Origin: Desarmillaria ectypa
Taxonomy: Eukaryota; Basidiomycota; Agaricomycetes; Agaricales; Physalacriaceae
NCBI GenBank assembly: GCA_030407005.1
Contig: JAUDYN010000011.1
Span: 1,044,501 to 1,108,500, forward strand
Length of the DNA stretch: 64,000 nt
Direction: 5' to 3'
Position 1 is the stretch's first letter. Each line of letters opens with the position of its first letter. Below, in pieces: positions 11,555 through 23,716 of this stretch. The notes below the pieces were generated by a model. The model was not told the DNA's origin, ran no database searches, and saw only the letters and a program-made list of their open reading frames with translations. A program made the position numbers and the translations under genes.

Positions 11555-14217
11555 TTATCCTTGCAGGGCAAGGAGATGGGAGACAGTGGTGGAGCTCGAT
11601 CCATAGGTAAGACTGGATCCTCCTGATCCTCCTCCACCTAGATCCAGGAGATCTCTCAAGTCAAGTTTGACGTCAGCGCCAACTGTGATTCCATCACCGC
11701 CAGACGAAGCCCGGGAGCTGGATGGTGCGCTTGGTGACGAGGGAGGTACTACGGAGGATGATTCCAAGGCCTGCGTTTCGGTGCTGCTCCTAACGTTCGC
11801 CTTGACCTTCGCAACCAAACTCTGATCGGTCTTGCATCCGCACGACCCCAAGCTCAGGGACGTGTCCTGCAACAGCTCAATCAGAAGATCGCAAGCCTTC
11901 ACGAGCCCATCAACAATTTTTATGGTGTCCGCTGTCAGTCCACTTAGAGCAGCGTAGGCATGAAGTTCGGCGACGAGTTTCTCAGTCAGAGAGACTAGCC
12001 CATTCACATAGACCTGCAGATCATCACCAACATCCAACGTGGCGTCAATGAGCTGTGCAGTGGTGTCCCAAATAGTTGCTAGTGTAATTGACGTTTGAGT
12101 CGACGAGTCTGTATTCGGATAAGAACCGCAACCCTTTACCAGGATTTTGACGACCTCGTCAACACCGGTAAGACTGCTGATGATAGCATGGACGACACCG
12201 ACGAGCGTGGAGGCAGATGGGCTGGGGGAGGCACCGGTGCTACTGGGTAAGGCGCCTGATTTTATAAGCGGTGCATTGGGTCCGCAAGTGACCGGATACC
12301 CGCCGAGCTCTAATAGCTTCAACAGACCGTTAGTCAATTGCTCAAGTCCTGCAAGCCCATCGACATCGGCGTTGATAGAGACGATCCCGTCCAAACCAAG
12401 CGACTTCAGGAGCTCGCACGTGTTGATGTGGATGGTTCGCGTAGTGGAAGCAGAAGACACGGTGCCGACGTTTCCAGTAGATATGGGGGAGCTTGGACCG
12501 CGTCTCGAGACAACTCGCCGAGCGAAGACGCTGCCTGGGACGAGAGAGATATCGCGTTTCCGAAGGACGCTGGCAATCAACGACTTGGTGCTGTCGAGAA
12601 GAGAGGTGTCGGCGTGACATCCACATGCGTTCAACTGGTCCGTCATCCTTCCTAAAACAACGTTCAAGGCAAGGGCGGTTGTTTGAATATCAGTCAACTC
12701 CTGGACTGTATTGTCTGTTAAACCGCCTAGCTCCAAAGTGATCTTCAACAAAGTGAGCAGCGAGTTCAGCAAACCGGACAGATCGGTGATCTGGCCAAGG
12801 TCGCTAGAGAGGTCGATTGTGACTTTCGTATTAAGCTTGGCAGATAAATCAAGGAATTGGGGGACGATGTCAGAGAGGGACGAGGGAGTGGAGGTTGCAA
12901 GAGATTGGCATTGAGAGCCCAAACGCAGGTTGAGACGTATGAGAAGGTTTGCATTTGCTAGGATTTCATCGTTGGAGTTTGTCGTTGGATTAGCGGGAGG
13001 ATGGATAAGTGACGCGAGACCGAGAGACGCCGCCAAATTATTGAGAAGATCATCGACGTCTTTTCCCAAGTTGAGTACAATAGCAGAGTTCACGCCCACA
13101 GGTTGCAGATCGACGATGGAAGCAGACTGGCTTTCTGTTCCAACAATGACACAGTCGGTCTGGTCTTTGCTAGGCTGGTATCCCAAACGGCATTTATGGG
13201 CGACACACTGGCCACCATGGCAGGAGCCTGTCACCAGGTAGGGAATCATGCTGCAGTCGACACCATGGGAAGGCTGGGCCGAACCGAACGGATGAGGAAC
13301 GGTACATCCACCACCTAGTAAAAAATTAGACGCCGCATATTTGGATCCGACAGAAACAAGCTTACAACTGTCCAAAGCGACGGAGGTATCCAAGCATTCG
13401 TAATCATATTTGCCCTTCGGACTAGGAACACCACAAACGGTCTCCCCAGTTCGGCATGTGGCCTGAGCTTCCGTCAGGGTGGTAATCTGTGCTTTACGTC
13501 GTTTGTGCGAACGAGGAACGGCTGAACCACAACCCTAAGACAGAGACGTCAAAGTAAGCTTCGGTGGCTGCATGTATGCGCATATAATAGAACTTACGCG
13601 AAGAAATACTCCACATTGACCATTACATTCAGTCTTTGGCGGTGGACAAACGCACTGGTCACCTTCCTGGACATAGGGACTGTCGCATTCCCAGTGACAA
13701 GGATTACGGTTGTTGCATACGCGATGAGAGTGAGCTGGAAGGGCGTCGCAGTGCTCACCTCCGGTATTGATCTGTTGTAAGAGCATAAATAAAGACGAGG
13801 AAGAAACGAGCAGATGCACGTACCAAAGCCCTCAACTTAGTTTCAAGGAGAGACTTCTGAGTGGAATCGAGAAGGTTTACAACAACATTGGTGTCCAAGA
13901 AGATGTTCAAATCCTGGCGGAAGGCGTCAGCAGAGATGGAGCAAGAGACGAACGGTGGTTACCTGAAGACACAAACAAAGATCCAGGCCAGCGAAGATAT
14001 CGAGGGGAAGCAGCGACAGAATACCGCCCTTAAGAAGAGCGTCGACGTCGAGGGAGAGACAGATGTCGAGGAGGTCGCGTGGCTGGTGATGGTACTGACG
14101 TTGCGCGAGAGTTCGAGAGGTCTTGTGCGACTTTATAAGGCTGGGCGACGCTGCAGAGGCAGTAAAGAAAAGGGCGGTAAGGAGAGAAGAGACAATGAGT
14201 GTGGGAGTGAACCGCAT
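11555..14217 (-). CDS. large secreted CPL1-like cysteine-rich protein
   Basis: The start at 14217 gives a classical signal peptide (MRFTPTLIVSSLLTALFFTASA). Five exons join in frame. Near 13600-13740 a cysteine-rich block reads CHWECDSPYVQEGDQCVCPPP. The CPL1-like domain follows (about 13180-13490): RTGETVCGVPSPKG, ECLDTSVALDSCGGC, HGVDCSMIP, CHGGQCVAHKC. This domain is named after Cryptococcus CPL1, a secreted virulence-associated protein; saprotrophic Agaricomycetes have many homologues of unknown role. Unlike short family members, the protein continues for more than 500 residues of Leu/Ser/Thr-rich helical sequence, with two similar modules ending in CGC (near 12610 and 11840), and a Ser/Gly-rich tail. 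A TATA-like box (14303-14308, minus strand) lies about 90 bases upstream. Secretion is well supported; function is unknown. Confidence 0.85.
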
Positions 14218-14577
14218 TGCAAGTCCACGCGTCAAACCGACGAGGTGATGGTGGTAAGAGCAGAAAGAGACTTGTTCTGTCGAGGGCTTTTCTTCCAGCC
14301 TCTTTATACCGTCACACGGCGGAGTTTCATTCGCGTGTCGGGCGCTAGCAATCGGGAGATCGATTTCCGTATATGGTGATTCAAGATCGTGTTCAAGTTC
14401 TATCTTCCGGTGCAAGACGCCATAGCTCCAAATTTTCAATAATTAAACAATAATTCCGCGGCATTCAGAGTGAGATCCCGGTCAGGTACAGCGAGTAAAC
14501 ACAAGGAAGAAGACCTGGAAAAGAACATCAACATTAGCAGAAAATAGCAAATTTTAAGCCGATTTATACGTACTGCA

Positions 14578-15420
14578 TTATGGATTACTAGGCTGGCTTT
14601 CAAAGGCGGATGTCTGAGTAGGAACCTCAGTTTCTTCGTATCCCTCATCGACATTCAAATGGTTTTCAACTTCGTCTTCGTCACTCGTCTCGGCATCCAT
14701 ATCCACGTCCATGGGTCCCATACCGTTACCACCAGGACCACTTTGAAACCGCGGGTCCCAGTCCAGTTCCTCCGGTTCCTCTACTTCTACTTCGACGCGC
14801 TGTTTCCAATCGAACTTGTCGCGTAACATCATGACAGCCCGGACAGCTCTGTCTACTCGGGCATCGTGGGCGGCTCTAATTTCATTGCACTCCGCCAATA
14901 CATCTTCGTACTCTGGCTTTTTAGGGATTGCTCCAAATCGAGATTGCTGAACCGAGGGCGCTGGTGGGCCCCCAAGCACACCCAAAGAACCCCGGCTCTG
15001 CATATGTTCTGACAGTCGCCGAACGGTGTCGTTCTCCATTTTCAGGACATCGAGCGTCTGCTGATTTCGAAGTAGAGGTATGACATCGTTATCAAGCTGA
15101 GTGTCTGGCATACCAGAACGAGGGTGGAGCGCTATTTTCTCGTAAGGGTTGGAGTTGTCGGTCGGGGCAGAACCATTGACCTTTACAGAGCCATGTATGG
15201 GGGACACGAGAGAGCTGGAGAAACTGTGGGTTTGCGAGAGCAGGATATTGTATTTGGAAAGAATGTCTGGCCATGGAGGCATCGCGTTTTGATAACCGGA
15301 CTCTATGGTCCTTTGAAGTGCCTGTATTGATTCGACGATCTGACCTGCCTTGAATTTAAGAGACTCAAGGTGGGCAATAGGAAGACTGGATGAGTCTATG
15401 TTCATCTGAACGTCTGCCAT
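14578..15420 (-). CDS. MED8: Mediator complex subunit 8
   Basis: A single-exon gene of 280 residues with ATG at 15418-15420 and TAA at 14578-14580. The N-terminal half has the MED8 helical signature: HLESLKFKAGQIVESIQALQ, then PPWPDILSKYNILLSQ near residues 50-65. The centre has a helix with conserved basic residues (RFGAIPKKPEYEDVLAECNE). The tail is acidic (EVEVEEPEELDWDP and a D/E-rich end), as in other basidiomycete MED8 proteins. MED8 belongs to the Mediator head module and binds TBP and Med18/20 in yeast. No intron was found, which is rare in this window. Confidence 0.88.
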   Translation of the reverse strand: MADVQMNIDSSSLPIAHLESLKFKAGQIVESIQALQRTIESGYQNAMPPWPDILSKYNILLSQTHSFSSSLVSPIHGSVKVNGSAPTDNSNPYEKIALHPRSGMPDTQLDNDVIPLLRNQQTLDVLKMENDTVRRLSEHMQSRGSLGVLGGPPAPSVQQSRFGAIPKKPEYEDVLAECNEIRAAHDARVDRAVRAVMMLRDKFDWKQRVEVEVEEPEELDWDPRFQSGPGGNGMGPMDVDMDAETSDEDEVENHLNVDEGYEETEVPTQTSAFESQPSNP

Positions 15421-15611
15421 ACTGACTGTGGCGAAATAGACCCGGATAGACGTGAAAGTCGAAGACGATGATCTTTCAGGCGGCGTAGTCTAGTGAGGTT
15501 ATTGATATACACCAGCAAATAAAGTAACAACTATATGTGTGACGGGTGTCACAATCACGTTCAAGTTCGCGTCTTTTTTTGAACATTCTATAGCGCGACA
15601 ACCTCAGCATT

Positions 15612-16688
15612 ATGCTTTCTGCTCTGCGAGCCCGCCTGAGCGCGAGGCTACCTGCCTTCTCCAGGTTGGCCGCTTTCACGCGCCAGTCTACCGTATCCTC
15701 GGTCGCTCGACCAATTATCTCTACCCAGTCGCGTACTTTCTTGATATCGCAGCACCTCGAGTTTCCTACCAAGGCGGCAGCTACGAAAAAGGCTCCTGTG
15801 AAAGAGACCACCGCAAAGAAATCGACTGCTACCAAGACCAAGGCGAAGGCTGGGGTTGCTAAAAAGAAACCCGCCAAAAAGCCTGCTAAGAAGGTCGCGG
15901 CCAAAAAGAAGGCCGTTAAGCCCAAGCCCAGGAAGAAGGTTGTCAAGCCTAAGCCCGTGAAGTGTTAGTACTTTCTTTGACGTAGTATGTATTTTTACCG
16001 ATAATGTTTGATAGTCAAGATCACCGCCGAGATGAAACCGCCCAAGCGAAGTCTCACTCCTTACATGACCTTCCACACTCAACGTGTGCGCGCATCTTCG
16101 GAAAAGTTCGCCAACCTCGCGGAGGCTCAAGCTGCTGTCAAGTCCTCTGCTGCCATCTGGAAAACCTTGTCTGATGATCAGAAAAAGGTTCATATTTCAC
16201 ATATCTATGACTTTTTAGACACTGATCTTAAAGCAATAGCCCTACATCGACTCGGCCGGTGCAGCGAGAAAGGAATACCAGAAGGTTATGGAACAGTGGT
16301 ACCTGAATACATCCCCGCACGTTCGCAAGGAATTGAACAAGCGTCGAGTTGCAAAGGGTAAGACTAGGATTTCCAAACCCGATTGGATGGAGAAGGAACC
16401 CAGTTCTGCATATATGAGGTACGTGTTAACCTGCACACATTTGCTGGGAGTATTGATAATGTTGCGACAGATTCGCTACCGAGTTTAAAGAGGGCAAGGA
16501 TATTCCATACGTCGAGGCGTTGAAGCAAGCTAAGGTCGCTTGGGCGAATATCCCTGAGACAAAGAAGGAGGTAAATCACCCAGCTTTGCTTCTATGAGCA
16601 GACGTTGACTAGCTGGTGACAGGAACTCAAGGCCGTAGCTCAGAAGGAGATCTCTGCCTTCAGGGCCAAGCAGCATCCGACCGTCTGA
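15612..16688 (+). CDS. mitochondrial HMG-box DNA-binding protein (Abf2/TFAM-like)
   Basis: The N-terminus (MLSALRARLSARLPAFSRLA) is a strong mitochondrial presequence. It is followed by a Lys/Ala/Pro-rich histone-H1-like linker (residues about 50-115) and then two HMG-box-like regions: KPPKRSLTPYMTFHTQRV with WKTLSDDQKK, and KPDWMEKEPSSAYMRF with AWANIPETKKEEL. Proteins of this kind compact mitochondrial DNA into nucleoids. Introns lie at about 15955-16020, 16188-16240 (joining to PYIDSAGAARKEYQKVM), 16420-16470 and 16570-16620. It ends AKQHPTV with TGA at 16686-16688. The exact donor after the lysine-rich exon is uncertain by a few bases (gtgaag used here). Confidence 0.85.
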
Positions 16689-17328
16689 TTCCTGCTTGCG
16701 GATAAGCTGCAATTGTATGAATAGTTTGTTTTCAATGTATGCCTCTCTTTCTTCGTCTCCTAATACCACAGTCTCTCCCCGCCCGTAGGATTTAAGTGAG
16801 ACAAATTCTTACATGGATATATCAAGTAGCTGTATAGTATGTTTATTGTTCCTTCAATTGCTCTTTTGTGAACCCGCACTGTCGTATTGAACTATTATTG
16901 AACTGATGTGAACTTTTGCACCAAGAATTACAGCTTCACTTGGTTTTGAGATGATTGATGACTATGGCAAGGAGCATCACAAGCAGGAACTAGCAACCCG
17001 GCGCTGTATCCATATACAAGCTTGCGCGATACGCCCAAGTCTCCAGGCTCCACTGACCACTGCGAATAACGGCGGGCATGATCGGTTATCTAAGTTTTGA
17101 TCGGAACTGACCGCCACCGTCAATGCGTCAACTTGTAACTTGAACATTTGAACCCTTCTAACGATTAACCAGTATTCGTAATCTACTACATTATCTATTA
17201 CCTTTCGGTATGTACTTGGTCTGACGCATAATGTACCAGATCGTTGATAGGGAGCCTCATAGCGCACCCTGGTGACACACATTGACCGGCTGCGTTCTTG
17301 TTGTGCATCAGAAGGCACCAATTTCACT
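16689..17328. other. intergenic, nothing recognised
   Basis: Contains the 3' end of the HMG-box gene and the promoter of the next gene on the same strand. No gene, repeat or structured RNA was recognised. Confidence 0.5.
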
Positions 17329-18427
17329 ATGGCGCTTTCTCTTTCGCTCACAGAGGCGCAGAGACTCGTTTCTGCTCATGGATTTGATGTCGCCCATTCA
17401 ACTGTAGTAAAAGTTACAGAGGTAATCAATGATGCATTTAGGTGCGAGTTTTTCGTTGTTTGTGGTTTTTGTGTAGCTAAGATGGATGCTTCTTCAAAGT
17501 TATACTAGGGATAGAAAGGCATACACTGTAGATCTTTCCGCTTCCAAAGAAATGGAACCGACGCACTCGTGCTTCATCTCCGTCTCTTTACCTTCGGGCC
17601 CGCCAAATACATCAGATTCGTATCACCCGAATTCCCTTCAAGTCATCAGCAAGCTGATCTCCTTGATTCACAAACACACAGCTATCCCCATTGCAGATCC
17701 GTCACTGGACACGTCGGGAGAGCTCTGGTACCTCATCACCCCAATCCATCCTCTCCCATCGTCCGCGATTATCCCCCTATCGCACGCTCGAAACAAAGGT
17801 CTATTAACTGCTCAACAATCCGTCCTACTTGACCTAACACTGGGTAGGTTCCTGGGCCAGCTGCATAGTGGGGTTATGAATGAGTGGTACGGGACGCCCC
17901 TCCTGGAAGAACCACCAGATCCTTCATACAGCTGGCAAGAGACGTTCACGTCGGTACTTGAAGCTCTTCTCACCGAGGTAGAGTCCAAGTCGTGTGAGCT
18001 TCCTTTTGAAGACATCCGACGCTACCTATCCCGTGCCATTGCCTTCTTCCTGTTTGATGATGTCCAAGTGCCATCCCTAGTGTGGCTCACAGGTTCGGAT
18101 GATGATATCTACATTAGTTTGAATGGGACAGATGTCACCATTGCTGCAATTCTTCCCAATGTTGCGCATGCAATCTGGGGAGATCCGCTCTTGGAGTCAT
18201 TTTTCATGTCCGGGATGAACGAGGCGCTCTTGGAGGGATACAAAGATGGGGGTGGAGAGCCGCTAGTTGTTTTTAGCCGGCAAAAGACGAAGCGACTTTG
18301 GTATACGTTGTTCTTGGCTTTGGTGGTACTGACTGAGCGAAATGGCGGTGCAGGTCCAAGGGAACAATGGGCTCAGAAAACCATTATGCAGTGTGCGGAT
18401 AGCCTCAAGGATGCCCCTTGCCATTGA
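17329..18427 (+). CDS. aminoglycoside-phosphotransferase-fold protein, probable pseudokinase
   Basis: Two exons join at about 17422/17476 (donor gtaatc, acceptor gtgtag) into a protein of about 350 residues starting MALSLSLTEAQRLVSAHGF. The C-lobe resembles APH/choline-kinase-like proteins: LGRFLGQLHSGVMNEWYGTP, then SWQETFTSVLEALLTEVES, then AIWGDPLLESFF. In active APH enzymes the catalytic loop reads HGDxxxxN. The matching place here reads LVWLTGSDDDIYISL, so the catalytic Asp and Asn pattern is absent. The metal-binding ID/DFE position before WGDP is also not kept (ILPNVAHAIWGDP). It is therefore probably a non-catalytic relative; basidiomycetes have many such genes. The family assignment rests on these patterns, not on a search. 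Confidence 0.7.
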
Positions 18428-18674
18428 ACATACATAGTGGTAGTCATGTCAGTATCGATCGTCCCTGATCATCGCTACCGTACTGTCAGTCGAATTTCAC
18501 GGTTCAAGTCACGTTGATGCACCCTCTGAGTGACATAACAAGTCTCCAGCGCTCAGCGCCCGACATACACGAGGCACAAAAATGACTCAAGTGTAGATAA
18601 ATCCACAGATATCTCTTGACTCAGACTCCGGTCTACATGGACCGTCCACGAGGCAAATAGGCGCTAGGCCTGAG

Positions 18675-18682
18675 TATATAAA
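18675..18682 (+). promoter_or_regulatory. TATA box of BCS1-like gene
   Basis: TATATAA(A) about 30 bases upstream of the ATG at 18712, on the same strand. Confidence 0.45.
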
Positions 18683-18711
18683 TCGCACACCGGATAGTCT
18701 TAGGGCCCACC

Positions 18712-20966
18712 ATGGCCACTTATCTGCAACAATTCTTGGGGGGATTAGCCCCCTTGCTCAACTCGACCGTTGTGCAAGTCACCAACACCACTTCGGCCCT
18801 TCCCCAGGCCACAGTCTCCCCCTTGGTTATCCCTACCGACCTCTCATCCTTGATTTCGTTACTCTTCTCGTTTTCTGCCCTACGTGACTGGTTGAAGCTA
18901 ATTGTGCTTGGTGGCTTCTTTGAAACATGTCGTCGAGTCATCTTCACTCAGTACGCCAAGTTCGTCGACACATTCTACCTAAACGCGACCTTCGAAGAAG
19001 ATGATCCCAGTTACGGTATGTTGCAACTTTCAACTGGACGCATCAATTGCTCACCCATCTTTTCTTCAGGTTGGATGATGGTTTGGCTCTCAAAACAACC
19101 GTCTTGGGGTAGGTCTGCTTCATTTGGGTCGTATATAATGCGGCGTTGATAATCGATGCAGCGAAAGCGCGTGACATACAAGTTAGCACTAATACATATG
19201 GGGCCAACTCCAACACGGTCATGCTTGAGGGAGATGAGGATTCCAACGAATACGACAAGACCTCCCGCAAGTTGGCCTACCTACCTTCCGTATCAATGAC
19301 ATATTCTCTGTGGTATAAAAGGCGGTACATGACCATCACCCGTACGCTGCAAGATACAACGGGATCATACTATTCAACGAAACACAATGTCCTTCAAATT
19401 AGGTCCGGTTGAACCTCAACTTGGATAGTTTCTTCCACTAACAATATCTCTTTGCACTAGCCTTCTGACTCGTAGTCACAATCTGCTCATCGGCCTGCTT
19501 CAAGAAGCTCGCAACGAGTACATGGCTGCTCAGGAACACAAGATGTGTGTATGGGTTTCAGACGTGTGAGCATTCTGTTCTCGTCATGCGGTGCTACTTG
19601 GGACTGAGCGTTCTTGTTTATAGAAACAACAGCTGGAAGCACGTTGGCTGCCGCACTAAGCGCAGTATGAATTCTATCATCTTGGAGCCCGGTGTGAAGG
19701 ATCTCTTAATGGAAGACGCTCGAGACTTTTTGGATAGCAAGGACTGGTACGCAGAACGCGGTATTCCATTCCGCCGGGGTTATCTCTTGGTATGCTGCTA
19801 TGTGTTGCTCTGCTTTCGCTAACATTTGTCATTTCTATAGTATGGTGTTCCTGGCTCGGGGAAAACTTCATTGATTCACAGCATAGCCGGGGAGCTGGGG
19901 CTTGATATATACGTCATCTCCCTCTCTCGTGTTGGACTTGACGATTCCTCCTTGGACGCGCTTATCAACGAATTGCCCGAAAGATGCGTGGCCCTCATGG
20001 AAGACATCGATGCTGCCTTTACACGCACTCTCAACCGAGACGACGATAGCGCTTCGGATTTCGAGTCAGGTGGTCCATCCGGCGTCAATAAACCCCTTCA
20101 ATGTGGTAGCCCTCCTCCACCGCCTAGCAGCAGGTAAGAGGTATCATAGAATTTGTCCACGGCAAGGATTTGACGTGCTGGTATCAAGGGTCAGTCTAAG
20201 CGGACTACTCAATGCCCTGGATGGAATCGGCGCCCAGGAAGGACGGATTCTTTTCGCGACTACAAACAAGCATACTTCCCTCGACCCTGCCCTTTGTCGA
20301 CCCGGACGCATGGATCTCCATATCGAGTTCAAATTATCGAGCAAATATCAAGCCAGAGAGCTGTTCAAGCGGTTCTACATCCCTTCGAATCAATGCGAGG
20401 CTGAAGAGGACGATGACGAAGAAACTGCCGACTCTGGATATGGATCCACCACTCCATCAGAAGCGACAGATTCGACACCGCCCTCTCCGTCTGAATCCAA
20501 AGCGCCGAAATCCCCCGTGTCTCAATCTTCATCGCTTCTGCCTGCTCCACCAGTGTTTTCCGGTCGCCGTCATGTCGGACGAGCTCCCAAGCTCTCCAAA
20601 GGAAGGGTTGACGAGCTTGCGACGGTATTTTCTGACATTATCCCGGACCAGCAGTTCTCCATGGCGGCACTTCAGGGTTACTTGATGATGTACAAAATCA
20701 GACCTTTTGACGCCGTTGCCGCTGCACAGGACTGGGTCGAGAAAGAGTTGAAGGATCGTAACAAACGAAATAAGGAGAAGAAGGAGAAGACTGAACAGGA
20801 GAAGAAGGCCAAGGAGGAGAAAGAAGCTAAGGAGAAAAAGGAGAAGGAGAAGACCGAGCAGGAGAAGAAGACCAAGGAGGAGAAGGACAAAGTCAAGGAT
20901 ACCCCCCAGACACAACAGAATCCCGAGAAAGGGATCCAGGTAACTCCGACGCAAGTCTCATCGTGA
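18712..20966 (+). CDS. BCS1: BCS1-type AAA ATPase (mitochondrial Rieske-protein chaperone family)
   Basis: An N-terminal membrane segment region (residues about 45-80) leads into the BCS1_N domain, whose matching parts lie in 19060-19640. The AAA core follows: Walker A YGVPGSGKTSLIH near 19850, Walker B CVALMEDIDAAF near 19990, sensor region GRILFATTNKHTSLDPALCRPGRMD (split here as RILFATTNKHTSL and CRPGRMDLHIEF) near 20250-20330. BCS1 inserts the Rieske iron-sulfur protein into complex III. Fungal genomes hold many BCS1-like paralogues of unknown role, so orthology to true BCS1 is not certain. The C-terminus is unusual: after the AAA lid comes a Ser/Pro-rich linker and a long Lys/Glu-rich tail (about 20755-20900) that true BCS1 lacks. 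At least six introns. Stop at 20964-20966. Confidence 0.88.
20770..20895 (+). repeat. imperfect tandem repeat coding Lys/Glu-rich tail
   Basis: Purine-rich sequence built on an imperfect unit of about 57-60 bases coding EKTEQEKKxKEEK, present twice with shorter KEKKE pieces between. It lies within the last exon of the BCS1-like gene and keeps the frame. Confidence 0.6.
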
Positions 20967-21356
20967 CGGTTGGCGCCTCCTGGGCCTGCCAGTAGCTAGT
21001 CGCGGCGATGATTTCCCATACATATGGCCGATTCACTAGCATCCGAACTTGGTTCGAGGTGAGTACATGTCTTGGACTACACCCGATCAGACTTCGACTA
21101 CTCGAGAGATTTTTGTATCCTACTCTGCAGGATCGAGACCGGTGGCAGGAGGGGGTGAGAATTTGATATGGCAAATGCTATCTGTAGTAGTCAATCTGTA
21201 GTTTTACTCCAAGTTAGGACGTTAGTCAATAAGCGGTGTTGCTTTGTTGATACATGTTGAAATGCCACGGCAACTGCCTAGTGATCGAAAAATTCGCGCC
21301 CACCTCGTTGACCGTCCCGAGAGTTTTGCTTACCACTATTTCTCCTCATATTTGTC
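20967..21356. other. intergenic, nothing recognised
   Basis: The 390 bases between the BCS1-like gene and eIF3l, both on the plus strand. No element recognised. Confidence 0.5.
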
Positions 21357-23716
21357 ATGGCTCAGCAGCGCATGGCCTTGTGGGCTGCAGAAGACATCGA
21401 GGAAGAACTTCAAGATGTTGACTTGTCGCTGGCTATTGGGAACTATGGGCAGAATGGCTTTGACGAGGGTGCGTTAGCTACCGTCAGGGAATTTTGCCCT
21501 TGTGCTCACTTGGATGATGCAGCGCAAATACCTCCTCAAATTGACGAATCCACCTTTATTGCAGCGCAACAACATATGGCGCAGCAGGCAGCTTTTGCTC
21601 AAATCCCTGACGTTGTGAAAAGCGTATGTGGACCGGGATGGTTTCCTATAGAGCGATGCTCAATGTTCTGACAGTTTATCGTTCATTTCCATCAAGCGGT
21701 ACTAGACAATAATCTGAACGAGATTACGGTTGCGTATGAGAGTGGCTGGAACAAGTACACGGAAAAGTTCTATTCACGGACGGAATGGCCTGAAGCTGAA
21801 ATAATTGCGCCTCTTGTCAATGATGGTGCTTATCCATCTTCTCATTTGAATCTATAATCCCCCTACTAAAGACTCTGACTATCTAGATCCTATCTTCCTA
21901 ATTCTCTATCGAGAGCTGTATTACCGACACGTCTATTCGCGCTTACAGCCCGACATTGACGATCGGTTTCATTCTTATGAGAACAGCTGCGAGCTATTTA
22001 ACTATCTCCTCAGTCAGTCTTTTGTTGCCCCTCATTCCGACACCTCTTGATATACTTGGTAGACTCTGATGGTCCCGTGGAACTGGAGCTCCCCGAACAG
22101 TGGCTATGGGACATTATTGACGAATTCATCTACCAGTATCAAGTCTTTTGTACTTGGCGATCAAAAGTAGCATCTAAAACGGCCGATGAACTTGCTGTGC
22201 TCGAGGATGGAGGAGGGGTGAGTTTGGCCGGCGCGGTATACGTGGCTTTTCCTGATTTCTATCTAGCAGGTTTGGAGCTCTTACAGTGTCTTGAATGTCC
22301 TATACTCTTTCATCCAAAAATCGAAAATACACCTGTATATCGAAGCCACACAGCAAGGCAAGTCTGCCGATGAAATCGCGTTCGTACACTTTTACGAACT
22401 AATACTTTGACAATGCCAATTAACATACGGGCAGTGAAATTGTCGGGCCGTACGGTGTACGTCCTCTGTACCGAATGCTGGGTTACTTCAGCATCATTGG
22501 ACTGCTTCGTGTCCACGTTCTTCTGGGCGATTTTACCCTGGCCTTGAAAGTGATGGACAACGTCGAACTCAACCAAAAAGTATATTGAAGAATCATCTCC
22601 CAAGACTTGACTAACATGCACTGATTACAGTCACCCTTCACTCGGGTAACCGCATGTCATGTCGCTACATACTACTACGTCGGTTTCTGTTACATCATGT
22701 TGCGACGGTACCCAGACGCTATCCGCACATTTGTGACAATACTAAACTTCATCATGCGGATGAGGCAATACCATACCAGGAGCTACCAGTATGACCAGGT
22801 ATGTGAATCTTTGTTTCGTACCGACTTAATTTACGGTCTCTTCAGATCAGCAAAACAGCAGACAGGATGTATGCCTTGTTTGTTATGTGTAATGCACTAT
22901 CGCCCAGTCGGCTGGATGATAACATTGCCAATGTTGCTAAAGAACGGTATGGTGATCAACTTGCCAAGATGGTCAGAGGAGGGTGAGTGCTCAAACATCT
23001 GTGCCTATCGTTTCGGGAAGTCATATCGCCACCGGTTCTAGTGAAGGTGCTCTGCCTGCATTCGAAGAGCTTTTCCTCTATGCATGTCCAAAATTCATCA
23101 ATGCGACCTCTCCGCCGTACGAGGATCCCAATGCCATCGCGCAGATCCTTCAGGATTCATCGCCTGATGCCTACGTCGATCCGGCTCACCGTCAACTAAG
23201 TCTGTTCTTGTCTGACGTTGTAACTCAGGCGCCAGTTCCAACGCTTAGGAGCTTTTTGAAGCTGTACACCAGTCTCGGCTCTCAAAAGCTGGCGAGCTTC
23301 CTGGATGTTGACGAGGAGGAGATGATTCAAGAGATGATGGTGTTGAAGCAATGCAGCCGTAGCATCAGCCGAGTAGGAGGAGACAAAATTAGTCTACTAG
23401 ATGGCCAGACTATCACCACGAGTGATCTCAACTTTGTCATCGACGAGGTATGTTACGGTCAGGTCCTGTTGTTAAGATGGCTAATACATCTTTTTCCAAG
23501 AACATGGTGCACATAGCCGAATCCACTGTTGGCAGACGATTCGCTGGCTGGTTTATCAAAAACACGGAGCGTACTCAACGGATATTTGATGACCTCAAGA
23601 ATACCCCGCTTCCTACTCCTCCGAAAGGTGTAACCAATGTTAGTACTGCTGATACGTCTACGAAGCATAGACCAGCAGGGAAAGTTGCTTGGGGTAGCGT
23701 TACCTCAAAATCTTGA
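21357..23716 (+). CDS. EIF3L: eukaryotic translation initiation factor 3 subunit L
   Basis: A PCI-domain subunit of eIF3, which loads mRNA on the 40S ribosome. The N-terminal region carries [19 protein letters not shown] and the conserved stretch [20 protein letters not shown] across an intron near 21830-21890. The central region contains [18 protein letters not shown] and [20 protein letters not shown] (near 22445-22500). The PCI part includes [17 protein letters not shown] (22703-22755) and [18 protein letters not shown] (23300-23355). The C-terminus reads [14 protein letters not shown] and ends at 23716. About ten short introns. It lies in the same orientation as its neighbours, 195 bases before the next start. 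Confidence 0.95.

Noticed and set aside
12147..13318. Several plus-strand open frames
   Set aside because: They are antisense to the long CPL1-like exon, whose signal peptide, cysteine pattern and splice sites support the minus strand.
20529..20954. Minus-strand Leu-rich 'membrane protein'
   Set aside because: It is the complement of the AAG/GAG-rich tail of the BCS1-like gene; leucine runs arise from CTT/CTC codons.
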